From Homarus americanus (lineage: Eukaryota; Arthropoda; Malacostraca; Decapoda; Nephropidae): a DNA stretch of 64,000 nt. The notes beneath the pieces were generated by a model that made no database searches, was not told the DNA's origin, and saw only the letters and a list, made by a program, of their open reading frames with translations. A program made the translations under genes and the position numbers. Shown in pieces: positions 37,690 to 49,104 of the stretch. The stretch lies in contig NW_024737068.1 in assembly GCF_018991925.1 (NCBI RefSeq), positions 11,913,642-11,977,641 on the forward strand. Reading direction: 5' to 3'. Every line of letters begins with the position of its first letter. Position 1 is the first letter of the stretch.

Positions 37690-39443
37690 TTTGCTGTCAC
37701 TCGGAATCGAGTATGACGATCATCCAGCTATGATACAATGATACGGGTTATTAAGGATGTCACCTTCATTGGTGAGTTTCGAGGTGACTAGAGAGACCGA
37801 TATGGGACCGGCAGGGTCGTCCACAGATGTTGCAAATGTGGAGGGTTACATCTAGTGCGCGAGGGCGACGGCAGCGTATTTCCAGTGTTTGCGCTTACCT
37901 TCCTCGGTATGTAGTCGGGCTAAGTTGAAAGTATTGATATCTTCTCGTGTGGTGCTCGTCCAAGCGTTACGGTGTGGAGTACTCGTCTCCCAGGTGAGGG
38001 GGTCTATTTGGCACTTTTTCAGTTTGTCTTAAGTCTATTCTTATACCTTTTCAGTTGACCGCCAGCGTTAAGTTTAATATTCGTTAGGTGACTGTAAAGT
38101 AGCTGCTTTGGCAGTCTACTGTAGTCCATGTGGGTAACATGGCCAGTCCAACGTAGTTGTACATGGATAATGGTAGCCTCGATGCTCCTACAGTTAGTTG
38201 TCTTCCCAGCGAACTCGGAGGATGGAACGTGGACTACGTTAGTGAAAGTTTTCAAGTGCTTTGAGGCGCCTCCTGTATGTGACCCAGGGTGGGGAGGACC
38301 ACTGCTCGATGTACGTGCAACTTTGTAGATAATTTCAGCTCCCTACAGCTGAAGACACGGGTACGAAGTTGCCAAAGGCTTGAGATGTATATTTGATCCG
38401 ATGTTGAATCTCTTCATCGATGTCTGTGGTGGTGGACAGGTGGGAGCTGAGATATTGAAAGTGGGTAATATTGGAGAGGGCAGTACCGTTAAGCTGGATG
38501 GATGGTGGAGGTGTGGCTGAACCAGGGGCAGGCTGAAAGAGAATATGAGTCTTACGTACATTCATCTCAAGGCCGAAGTGTGCATACGCAACTGCGTTGG
38601 TGTTCAAGATCTCCCGTAGGTCGCGTTCAGTGTGAGAGACAAGGGTGAGGTCGTCTGCATACTGAAGTTCAGTAATGGAAGCTGCCGACACCTTTGTTCC
38701 TGCCTGGAGTCGTCCTATGTTGAAAAGACCCTTTATCCGGTACTCTACATATGTCCACCCCGCCGGCTAAATTGACACTGGCACGAGTAAGGTAGCCAGC
38801 CAAGAAAATGGAAAAGGGAGTTGGTGCCAGTGCACATCATTGTTTTATCCTCGTTTGGATGGGAAGAACCCAGACTGGGTGTCATTGTGCAGGACACTGC
38901 CGTTAATGCCATCGTGGAGTTGCCTCACAATGGCGATGAATCGCGGTGGGCAACCAATACGGCTGAGGGTCCTCCAAAAGACTTCCCTGTTGACCGAGTC
39001 GAAGGCCATGGTTAGGTCGATGAAGGCCATGTACAGGTCATGACGCTGTTCTATGCACTTTTCCTGTATCTGGTGGGCAACAAAGATCATGTCAGTGATG
39101 CCACGTGATGGTCTAAAGCCCATTGAGATTCTGGAAGGAAGTTTTCCGCCTCAGGAAGACGTCTGTTTTGGAGGACTCCGGCGATAATCTTGACAGCTAC
39201 GAACAGCAGGGAGATCTCGAGGTAGTTGCCACAGTCTGACCGGTCTCCCTTGTTATTATAAATATTGACGATGGAAGCGTCTTTAAGAGCTTGGGGAATT
39301 TCCTCCCTTTCCTTATATTCTCCAGGAGAGTGGAGACGGCTGGTAAGCAGAGGTCTTCCTGCTACAGTATATACACCTCGGCTGGGATTCCATGAGACCC
39401 GTATTACGAAACTTGTATGTCTCACACACACACACACACACAC
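37690..39443 (-). pseudogene. Non-LTR retrotransposon, RT and C2H2 finger, degenerate
   Basis: Minus strand order: EEIPQALKDASIVNIYNNKG (RT motif 1, about 39350-39230), GFRPSRGITDMIFVAHQIQE and YMAFIDLTMAFDSVNREVFW (motif A Asp), then a deletion of the GVxQG region, then the catalytic LQYADDLTLVSHTERDL, QLNGTALSNITHFQYLSSHL, CRSIEATIIHVQLRWTGHVT, and at about 37853-37768 a C2H2 finger (ICNICGRPC...HIGLSSHLETH) before the stop. It ends in an imperfect (AGT)n tail near 37660-37690. Broken by several frame changes. Clade not assigned. Confidence 0.88.
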
Positions 39444-39447
39444 ACAC
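39422..39447. repeat. (AC)n microsatellite
   Basis: About 26 bases of AC repeats just beyond the 5' end of the LINE fragment. Confidence 0.95.
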
Positions 39448-39545
39448 TGCTACGTGAATCATCACGTTGACCCTCTCCCCTCAACCCCTCTGCACCGAGA
39501 AACCAGTGCAAGGATTATTAATTATATTATCAGCCCAAAACCTCC

Positions 39546-39547
<2 letters not shown>

Positions 39548-39601
<54 letters not shown>
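39548..39601. repeat. (TG)n microsatellite
   Basis: About 54 bases of TG repeats. Confidence 0.97.
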
Positions 39602-39602
<1 letters not shown>

Positions 39603-39604
39603 CC

Positions 39605-40180
39605 TTATGCATTTCCGCAGTTTTGAAGACAGAGGTGCAATTTGGTAGGGAGGTGCAGGTGGTCACAATTTCCCGTCCCTCCACCCGGGCGAAGCTGGGT
39701 AACTCACCTAATTATTAGTATTATTACTTATATGAGACACACACACGCTCACATACTAGGACTGTTAAGAGAAAGAAGGAAGAACAGGAGGAGGAGGTAC
39801 ACCAGCAGTGGTCATTCCCTGGACCTGGTGTGTGTGTGTTCGGCATCAATACAGCCTCAGGTGTTGGCTTCACTACTCTTTCCTTTCACTCTTACTCTCT
39901 TCTCTTTTTCTTCTTGTTCTCCCTTATGCTTTGTTTAGGGTCATAGTTATAGAGGAGGAGGGTCGTGTCTATATGTCTCTCATAATTATTTTCTGATGTT
40001 TTATTCAAATTTGTTTAGTTATCCGTTTTTTCACTCTTTACCGTATGTAGTCCTCTTCTCTCTCTTTTACATTGTTTTAATGTACTGTAGGTCTCTTGTT
40101 TTTGTCTGTCTCTCTTTTATCCTTGTTCCTCTCTTCTCCGACTTCATTCTTTTGTTTGTTTGCCATCTAAAATTTCTCCT
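39605..40180. other. Unassigned, pyrimidine-rich
   Basis: CT-rich sequence with open but low-complexity plus-strand frames. I see no exon, repeat family or RNA gene. Confidence 0.4.
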
Positions 40181-40185
40181 CTGTC

Positions 40186-40401
40186 TCATTTCCTATCTGC
40201 CTTTCCTTCATCTATCTTCCTGTGCCTGCATCTCTTTCTCATTTCATTTTCCACCATCTCTCTTTTGTTCATCCCGTGATCTACATCTCTTCTCTCCCCC
40301 TCCTTTTTGTTTTTTTGCTTTACGGCTGTCTCCTGTTCGCCAGCGGTGTCCTTGACCAGCGGAGTGCACCACCAGGTTAAGAAAGCGTCCTCTCGGCTCA
40401 T
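40186..40401 (-). CDS. Candidate small ORF behind a TATA box
   Basis: 71 codons starting MSREDAFLTWWCTPLVKDTA and becoming Lys/Arg/Glu-rich. A perfect TATAAAAG lies on the minus strand at 40467-40460, about 60 bases before the ATG, so transcription from here is plausible. The charged second half is low-complexity. I recognise no homologue; it may be part of an interspersed repeat. Confidence 0.25.
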   Translation of the reverse strand: MSREDAFLTWWCTPLVKDTAGEQETAVKQKNKKEGERRDVDHGMNKREMVENEMRKRCRHRKIDEGKADRK

Positions 40402-40404
40402 TAT

Positions 40405-41385
40405 ACAGTAATAGGCTTTGTCTCAGAGGCCTGTGCGGAGCTGCCCACCACTCACCTCGCTTTTATATTATATCTACACTTAAAAAGGTAATTCAACCAA
40501 GTAACGATTCGTGGAATAAGGTTAACAAAGGTGAAAAAAAAAAGTTGTGTTGTCCCAGTCACCTCGACGCGTTGGAGAATCTGCATCGTCACTGGTTATA
40601 ATGTCCCGCTCCTCCTCCTTCCCCCTTTCCCTCCCTCTCCCTTCACGCACACAGTCATTCTCCTGCCACACTCTTCAAAGTCTTATTTAGTTACAAGAAG
40701 CTCAAGTTAAGTTTTGATCGGTACTTTTAACACCAGATCAGAGTGACTTATTTCTCAAGCTCGTTTTTACCTTTGCTCTTTTCCGAAAAAAAGACGTCTT
40801 AAAACAAAAACTTTCGCAAAAAAAAAAAAAAAAATGCAGTCCCGTGTATTTACATCTTTACAAGGTTCAATGTTAAGGAGTTTAAATCAGAGAAGCTGTT
40901 GAGTATGGGACAATCACTCTGTCTGTATAACACAAATTAGAGTTGCAGAAGCGCTCTGTCAGTACAATGCAGCTGCCGTTAGACGTTAATGATACTGCGA
41001 GAGGAGAGTAATAACAGTCAGCTCAACCCTCCAGACAGCTAACTGACAGCCCTACCATCGTCTCTCTTTCATTTCGTAATTCAGTATTCGATTTTCCTAT
41101 TAGTCATCGCTATTTTTTTTTACGTAAGCTCACTTCACATGGACTGCTGAAGAACGATACCATCCTCGGTGCGTTATGGACTACTGTTACTGATGCAGGT
41201 CTGTGGTGGTCAGCGTGTAGACGAGGTGACGTGTGGGTTAATGTTCCTCTGTCCTGTCTGTGTGAGGCTGATGACCCGTCTCCTTAATAGCCTGTGTGTG
41301 TGTTATAGGCAGTGTCTTTAAGGACATATGTCTTTATTTACAATGTGTCTATGTCTATATTGACCCGTGTTTATTATATACATAG
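40405..41385. other. Non-coding spacer
   Basis: Apart from the TATAAAAG at 40460-40467 (minus) I see nothing: no open exon with splice sites, no transposon ends. Confidence 0.45.
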
Positions 41386-41387
41386 TC

Positions 41388-41812
41388 TGTAATGGTCTGG
41401 GGGACTATAATGGTCTGGGGGACTATAATGGTCTGGGGGTCCATAATGGTCTGGGGATCTATAATGGTCTGGGGGCCTATAATGGTCTGGGGGTCTATGG
41501 TCTGGGGTCTGTGGTGGTCTGGGGTCTGTAATGGTCTGGGGACTATAATGGTCTGGGGGTCTGGGTCTGTAATGGTCTGGGGGACTATAATGGTCTGGTC
41601 TGGGGTCTGTAATGGTCTGGGGTCTGTAATGGTCTGGGGGACTATAATGGTCTGGGGGTCTGTAATGGTCTGGGGTCTGTAATGGTCTGGGGGACTATAA
41701 TGGTCTGGGGGTCTGTAATGGTCTGGGGTCTGTAATGGTCTGGGGTCTGTAATGGTCTGGGGTCTGTAATGGTCTGGGGGACTATAATGGTCTGGGTGTC
41801 TGTAATTACCTG
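41388..41812 (+). repeat. Minisatellite ('taatggtctgggggactata')
   Basis: About 20 copies of a 17-20-bp unit with variants 'ggtctgtaatggtctgg' and 'gactataatggtctggg'. The plus frame MVWGTIMVWGS is a repeat product. Confidence 0.95.
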
Positions 41813-41819
41813 GGAAACT

Positions 41820-42600
41820 GTCTCTAGTGGTATGGGGGTCTGTTTATAATGGTCTGGGGTTCTGTCTGTATTTTTCTGTGGGTCTGATGTTAATGACGTA
41901 TGTAATAGTGTGTGTGTGTGTGTGTGTGTGTTTTTATAATGTTTTTTCTGTGTTGTATAACGTTATATACTTATGTCTTATTTTTCCTGGCCATTATCCT
42001 GTGTGAGTCACGGAGCTTGTCAGAGGTCAGTTATTGTCTGAGGATCCGGTCCTTGACTTATGCAAATTGTGCAGTAATATGATGGTAATGATCACCTTAT
42101 AGCCCAAGCTTTATGGCGGAGTCATCCTCCTGCTGTGTGTTGAGGTATTACAGTACCCCGAAAAAAACATCGTTACTTTTTTCGCCTTTACAATTTGAAA
42201 TATTGGACGAAATGCTTTGATATACATATTCTCTAGTGCTACCGGAGAATTTGATCCACATAGTTGATAATGGTGTATACTAATTTGATTGTACTGTACC
42301 AACCTCTCCGAAACTAGTGGACTAGCAAACCACTAACCGTATACCGACCACACGGGTAACCCTACATTTTGAGGGGACTGTGCGCTATGCATTGTGTGAT
42401 TTGTTTATTTAGAACCATCTGTACAAGGACACAGTTATATCATACAGATAACAGTAGTATCATCATTATAGCAACATCATAAATGTGATGCTTTAATATT
42501 GACGAATCTGAAGGTCTTTAAAACTTATTGATTTGGCAATGAAAATCTTATTAGTATGTATATTTATATCACATATAATCCATAATAGAACACAAGTCAC
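41820..42600. other. Non-coding spacer with a short (GT)n
   Basis: (GT)n at 41905-41931. No coding, transposon or RNA signal seen in the rest. Confidence 0.45.
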
Positions 42601-42606
42601 AGACAG

Positions 42607-42607
42607 C

Positions 42608-42648
<41 letters not shown>
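42607..42648. repeat. (GA)n microsatellite
   Basis: About 42 bases of GA repeats. Confidence 0.97.
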
Positions 42649-42650
<2 letters not shown>

Positions 42651-43046
42651 TGTGTGAGAAAAGACTTGTTAGAGCGAGACGAACAAGAGTTTATACAGTA
42701 CTGTACTGGTGTCAAACTGAGCAGTTATAGCTACGGTAACTCACCCAGGGTCCGCCCTCCCTCACCTGACTGATATACTGTATACTGTACGCTACTATGT
42801 TTTTATGCCTGGTGGATATTTCCTCTCAGGTCTGACACCTGTATGGCTTAACATAGCCGCCGATTATATCCTGGTCACCCTTGTGCTAAGCAGTGTACAC
42901 TACATTATGTAAGATGGTGTATACACACACTGTGATTTAACACACACACACACATATGCTTTGCGTAGAGATTACACCCAACTGATTTCACACTTCTGGA
43001 TGATATATTCTGGTAGAGATACGTGTCATTTGTAAAAATATACACC

Positions 43047-43327
<281 letters not shown>

Positions 43328-43329
43328 TG

Positions 43330-44480
43330 GTGGTGGATGGATCGGATGTCAGGTTTCTGACCGCCGATGAGGAAATTTTACATCCGCGGATGCGAAAGTG
43401 GATGTTGTGTTATGCCATACAGTATAATATACTGACACAATAAAAAATTAAAATAAATATATGCTTAATTAAAAATATGAATCCTTTTAATTTGCTTTAA
43501 ATATTTTACAGTACAATATACAGTATTGTGAGTGAAGAATTCTTTTAATCACTGTTCTGTTAAGGAAACTTGTGTTGATGACTTTAACACAATGTAAAAT
43601 TACTGAACTACGAAATACAAATAATAATTGCTCATAGTTTATATCCATATAAGTTTTCAGTAAGTCATAACCCACCCTGGCTGTACCCTGTAGTGTAGAT
43701 GGATTGAACTATTAACGCACAGTTTGTAACGAATACAGCTCACTCATGAAGAAATATGAAATAATAGGAAATCAAAGGAAAATAGGTCCTCACTATTCTG
43801 CATTATAAGAGAAAAACTAATTCTATTCGCTGGATGGTCGCATTGTGTTCCCGTACACGTTGTTTAGAAGGGTGAAATTGGCGAATCATGGGCCACCCTC
43901 CACCAGTGATCGTGGCCACCCTACCTCGCCAAGGGACAAAAAAACCCGCAGCCTACAGTGATAAATGACTTTATGACCCATGCGAGTTTTTTTCTGCGAA
44001 TCACAAGAAATTTATCGCCTGAATACCACGGAATAAATTATCTGAGTTGTGTAATAAGGAGTTTGAGACAGGGGAGCCACAGGTAAAAGTTTGCTATGAG
44101 TACTGAGCTGAATTTACGTAGTGTAATATAAACTTGGTGTTTTTCGGTGCCTAAAAGAGCTTTGTAACTGCAGTAAAACCACACTTTTATTACCTTCTCT
44201 TATAGTAAGTTATGGGGAAAAATAAATTTCCAAATGTTTTTGAGATTTTAATTATTTTAAGAATGCTGACAGACACACAATACACTGAAGGTCACTAAAC
44301 GTACACAGGTAACATAATACTGTACAGTATTTGTCAGGGCACTAATAGGGTTTTCTTGAGACACACTCAGTTCAAATTACATTTCCACAAAAATTACTTA
44401 TCAATTGTTCTGATGTTGCAAGACTTACAATTTGAGACTAATATAATTACCAATAAATTTGGTCAGTTGGTCATTTGGTC
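43330..44480. other. Non-coding spacer
   Basis: AT-rich. Nothing recognisable on either strand. Confidence 0.45.
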
Positions 44481-44489
44481 TAAACTGTT

Positions 44490-45020
44490 TAAGGTTTGGT
44501 GCCTGAGGCTGTGAGGACTGAGGCTGTGAACTGTGGGAACTCCGCAATAATGATCTCAATAGGCAAAGATGTGAGTGTAGATAATGCTTAAGGCGTATTC
44601 TTGGTGTTCATCCGGGTAATCCTAATGATGTGTTGCCTATGTTAATGTGTATACCGTGGCCAGCAGCGATGGTTCTCTGCCAGAAGGGAGTTAATCTTCC
44701 ATTTAGAAGCGTCAGTTCAGTGCTCAACCATATTCTTAGCACTGGCCGCTCTATCTCAGCAAGATGTGTCAGTATGATAGTGAGGAAATATACTGTAGCT
44801 GACGACTGAGGGATCTACTTGATAACGTAATTGTTGTGCTAAGAAAGATACACAATCTAGAGGCCAATGATGTCCAGATATAGAAAATTGGTCTCAACGA
44901 GGAATTATTGTCACAAAGAGACGGTCTGCTACTGAGTAATTATACTTCTGAAGTTATTAATTCAGCTTTATATGAACCTTGTGTACGAGTCGTCTGGGAA
45001 GCGGGTTGATTACATTACTG
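44490..45020 (+). repeat. Dispersed repeat, partner of 50960-51490
   Basis: Shares an ordered series with the later copy: 'gaggctgtg', 'gtgaactgtggga', 'ccgcaataatga' / 'ccacaataatga', 'gatgtgagtgtag', 'ttaatgtgta' / 'ctaatgtgta'. Same orientation, heavily diverged. Probably a decayed retroelement ORF1 or a host-derived repeat; no intact frame remains. Confidence 0.55.
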
Positions 45021-45142
45021 GGTGTAAATGATTAGGTTAAGCAGTGTTCAAATACATTTATAATCATTTCTACCTCAAGACCTGTCATCACGCGGGAATT
45101 ATTGTACAGTATATGTATTAAATGCACACAGACATGTACAGT

Positions 45143-45144
<2 letters not shown>

Positions 45145-45225
<81 letters not shown>
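45145..45225. repeat. (AC)n(AT)n compound microsatellite
   Basis: (AC)n at 45145-45167 running into (AT)n to 45225. Confidence 0.95.
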
Positions 45226-45226
<1 letters not shown>

Positions 45227-45275
45227 CATTAGCCCAATAAAGCACGCGGACTTCTACATATAATCAACATCACTG

Positions 45276-45470
45276 GCCAGGATTCGACGATACGACTAGA
45301 CCACCAGGATACTTCTAGACTCTGTTATATTTCACACAAAGCCTGTTCATAAGCTCGTTGAACAGGCTTTGTGTGAAATATAACAGAGTCTAGAACTGCT
45401 TTTTGTATCCTGGTGGTCTAGAGGTAGCGTTCCCTGGTCACAGTCATGGGCCGTGGGTTCGAATCCTGGC
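45276..45470. mobile_element. Head-to-head pair of tRNA-derived SINE copies (palindrome)
   Basis: The left arm 45276-45348 and right arm 45359-45470 are reverse complements around an 11-base centre: 'ctagactctgttatatttca' on the left against 'gaaatataacagagtctag' on the right. The right copy has tRNA-like boxes ('tggtggtctagaggtagcg', then 'gtgggttcgaatcctgg'). The left copy has the same heads but lacks about 40 bases of the anticodon region. Both point outward. Confidence 0.75.
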
Positions 45471-45480
45471 AGCGTGAGGT

Positions 45481-45482
<2 letters not shown>

Positions 45483-45552
<70 letters not shown>
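45483..45552. repeat. (TA)n microsatellite
   Basis: About 70 bases of TA repeats at the 3' end of the right SINE copy, possibly grown from its tail. Confidence 0.95.
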
Positions 45553-45555
<3 letters not shown>

Positions 45556-45564
45556 CCTTACTTT

Positions 45565-46570
45565 GTTACTTCAATTTATTCTCTTCGCCACTTGTCACTT
45601 GCTACGTATTAGTGACTCTTGAACATAACTGAACATGTGCCAGTTTAGTCAAGTCTGGACTTGAATGAGTTCACTCTTGTTGCTCTCACAATATTTACTG
45701 GCAGGTTAAACCTAAGGTTCACAATCTTACTCCAAAGAAGTCAGCTCTGATAGTTTGTTTAACTAGAGGCTGTGACCTCTAGCTGAAACGCTATCTGTTT
45801 TCTCCTGATTTGTACACTTGACTGAGTAAAGCTCTTCGAGGTGCTGATACACTTTTATTAAATCGCTTTCTTGCACTTTGTATTAAAGTCTGGCATCTAG
45901 AAACATTCTAGTCTCCCTTGGTAGGTGGGGAGGGGGAGCGTCAACACCAGTTTGGTCGCTTGTTCTTCTATGAGCGGTCTCAATAAATTTTCAGACTTTG
46001 GTGTACCTCGGAGACGAGACACGGTTGCATTACGGATTACATAGGTAGAGTACATATAAAAATTTCGCCTAAATCCAACAAGTTTATCAGCAAGAATCAA
46101 CTTCTCGCGATTAACCGAAACTTTGATTTCGTTGGTAACATAAATTACCCAGATTTTTCTCACATCTAGTTTCAGGAAGGGAAATGGCCCTCTATTTAAG
46201 CTGGGACAAACGGTGGGCTTCTTTACTATTTCTACAACCCAGGTGCATCTTCGTGTATTTTTCAACACTGAATCTGAGCATATATTCTTGTGACCATACA
46301 TGATTCACAGTCAGTTATTATACTACATATTTCCGAGACCAATTTAGCGTCACAAGCAAACATTTGTATGGAAGACTAAAAATATCTACCAAATAATTTA
46401 TGAAATAGACATACAACATAGGCCCTGGCACGCTGGTATACACGATAATTGCCACGCATTGTTCATGATGGTAAAGTTAGTCACTGATCCATGATAAGAT
46501 ATTTCCCTCACTGACACCTCTTCACAAGGCTGTTCCGTTGTAGATGGTTCATTACAGCTTCGCGTAAATT
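45565..46570 (-). pseudogene. Old LINE copy, 3' half
   Basis: On the minus strand the order matches the LINE at 24956-27116. Near 46490-46560 there is a relic of the 'NHL' region, near 46370 MFACDAKLVSEIC (a decayed FADD motif), near 45800 a 'LYSVKCTNQE' stretch, and then the tail 'gtggcgaagagaataaattg'. It has many stops. The ORF at 45897-46301 is incidental. Confidence 0.7.
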
Positions 46571-46574
46571 GTTC

Positions 46575-47050
46575 TTTTGTTTCATTATATTTAATTAATT
46601 TATGAACAACGACATAAACTTATAACACTTGTTCATAACTCACAAAACAAGTGGCCTCGCAAATCACTCATAATTTTCCTCATATTGACCACCATTAACT
46701 CATAAGGCCCTCCGTTTCTTGAGTCAAATAACACACTCGCACATTAACCACTAACTCACAGGCCTCCTCCCTCATATTTCACATAACACACACACACACA
46801 CACACACACACAACAACCACCACTAACTCACAACACCCCTCTCTCATAACTCAAAAAACAAATGAGCTCACAACTCACAGGAAATGATCCCCGGGTAGTT
46901 TGCATTGGTGGTCGTAAATTGGCGTGAGTTGAGGAGCAGACCACTTACTGGAGCGGGGAATTAGGAACCACCAAGTGTTTTATTCCCTGCTAACTCTAAC
47001 CTCTTCCTGCCACTCAATTTGAATACTCAGCTTCTGGTATTAGTGGTGGG
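46575..47050. other. Non-coding spacer with (AC)n
   Basis: (AC)n at 46787-46812. Around it, 'aactcataa' and 'aactcacaa' repeat loosely. Nothing else. Confidence 0.45.
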
Positions 47051-47052
47051 GG

Positions 47053-47056
<4 letters not shown>

Positions 47057-47111
<55 letters not shown>
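47057..47111. repeat. (TG)n microsatellite
   Basis: About 55 bases of TG repeats. Confidence 0.97.
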
Positions 47112-47113
<2 letters not shown>

Positions 47114-47141
47114 CGCCAAAAAGGATTACAATGGATGCGTA

Positions 47142-47222
47142 AAACAGACTCCAGTGCTCAGGATATTAAGGCATTGAATGTTAATAGTATTTCCAATACA
47201 ACATTTGTTTAGTTCTGCACAC
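47142..47222 (+). repeat. Dispersed repeat shared with 707-795
   Basis: 'actccagtgctcaggatatt', 'ggcattgaatgtta' and 'tttgtttagttctgcaca' match 'accccagtggtcaggatatt', 'ggcattgaatgtta' and 'tttgttagttctgtaca' near the start of the window, in the same orientation. It may be the 3' region of the minus-strand LINE that lies at 47900-48880. Confidence 0.6.
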
Positions 47223-47899
47223 ACGAGTTGTCTTATTCACACCCGCCTGAGGGGTATACTGCCAGTGTGAGGCAATATATTTGGTCGCACACTTTAAATT
47301 AATATTTTTCACATCTGTATGCGAGGCACTTAGTACATCTGTTTAAGTCTGTACATAGTAAGTAACTTGGCTACTAGGTGCAACAAATGGATACAGTCTT
47401 CATATTATATCAACTGTCTTCGTATCAGTGAAAAAGTGCTGTGCTATTTCGCATTCAGTGTGCTTGAACCTGTCCCTAAAAGGTTGTAGTGTGTGGTCAT
47501 AGTTTGGCTACACACCTTACATTTAGCTTTGTTCACATCTGCTTAAGGGACATACTGCCAGAGGAAAGGTACTTATATCGTAACCTCAATTTAATGGTTA
47601 GAACATCTTGTAATATACTGACCTTTTTACTTGCTCCATATACATAATTATTTTACTTGATACATCTCATCATGATAGACATGGATTGACTAGTACAGTT
47701 GTGGAAATGTGTTCCTACACCACCTGTGGTAACTCGTGTCTCCAAGCGGTCAACGTATATGACCTATAGCAAACCTATCCACCAATCACGTCCGTCGTTA
47801 CACGAACAATACCCATTTATTCATAAATAGTGATACTGCTACTGCGACGGTGCCGTTTGGAGGCACTAGTTACCGCAGGGGACGTAGAAATACATTTGT

Positions 47900-48880
47900 A
47901 ACTGTAACTATTTGAACTTTCGGCTTGTCTCAAATTCATCAGCAAGTTCTTTCCTGATTACAGTTCTGCGGTGACCATCTTTAACAGACCTAAATTTTAT
48001 TTAACAGTATCTTTGTTAGACGCGAGTTTGGTTAAAGCATAAACTTCATCATGTTCACTGAAGCCTATGTGCATGAGAGGGGATCTACAGCAGCTTGAGT
48101 TTCACCCACATCAACAAAGTAAGCATATTTGTGTCCGGTTAGAGAGGAGCGCATGACAACTTAAGTTGAGGGTGTCAAGGGCAAGTAGTGAGGATAGAGA
48201 GGTAGTGACGACGAAACTGTTTGTGGTGGTAACTTCAACAAGTTTCATGGCTGTGAGTATGGCAACTAAGAAAGTTTGTAGGATGGATGTCCATTTATTA
48301 ATTCAAACTCCTTTCTCAATTATATTACCATGAGGATGAGTCACAATGACAGTACTTCCAGCCCTCTCACAAACAGTGTTAAGGGATCCAGCAGTGTAGA
48401 TGATCTGTGTGATGTTATCAGTCTGTAGGTTATGTGTTCAAGAGCTCTCACTTTGGTGGTGTGTTGGAAATAAGGACTGTGTGTAATGAGTCGTTTGGGC
48501 GAGTATGTACCCCCTGTAAGTTAGAAGTGTTGCTGTGTTTCAGTTTTGTACAGGTTGTCTAGTACAAACAGCTTCGTGTGTGTAGCTGTAATTTGGATCC
48601 ATTTTGATTCACCAGTTCCATGACTCATACACACTAACAGTTTTATGGACACAATGCTATCTGGATCACCACACAAGAGACTCAGGGCTATCATGTGGTT
48701 AACTTCAATAATTCCATCTTTGACACTGGGTACTCTTAGTCCTTTCCCTATATTAAGTATTTTAGTGCTCATGGGACAGCCTAATATAATTCTAAGGGTT
48801 TTAGTTTTGCCTTTTTTTTCAAGTTTGTCAATGCCTTTCCCGTCACGAAAAACCAGAGATTATGGGTAAATAATCTATCA
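47900..48880 (-). pseudogene. Non-LTR retrotransposon relic: RT C-terminus and RNase H-like part
   Basis: Minus strand: LRIILGCPMSTKILNIGKGL, then VKDGIIEVNHMIALSLLCG (about 48800-48680) fits the post-RT region of jockey/I-type elements. Further on (about 48410-48200) QIIYTAGSLNTVCERAGSTV and WTSILQTFLVAILTAMKLVE fit an RNase H start, where the family has 'Y-T-D-G-S' and 'Q-x-E-L'. Here both the first Asp and the Glu are replaced (Ala, Phe), so catalysis is lost. A KLASNKDTV stretch follows near 48040. Multiple stops. Confidence 0.6.
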
Positions 48881-48956
48881 GAAATCTTGTATAGCCGAGG
48901 TACAGTTCGTGTGTTCGATGGTGGTATCCGCACACCCTGTTATTCTGAATAGCGCG

Positions 48957-49100
48957 CGCACACACACACACACACAAGTCAAGTCAATGGAAAAATTTCA
49001 GCATTTCAGCTTGGTTTCCATCTTGAGCGTGTGGCGGTGACCATATTTAGCTCTCAACATGTGGTGCACGAGATGCTTGTGTGTGTGTGTGTGTGTCATA
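48957..49100. repeat. Short (CA)n and (GT)n tracts
   Basis: (CA)n at 48957-48978 and (GT)n at 49078-49097, potentially complementary to each other. Confidence 0.9.
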
Positions 49101-49104
49101 AGCT

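Noticed and set aside
45411..45482. Functional tRNA gene
   Set aside because: It has box A/B-like sequence, but acceptor stems do not pair and it is one arm of an inverted SINE pair.
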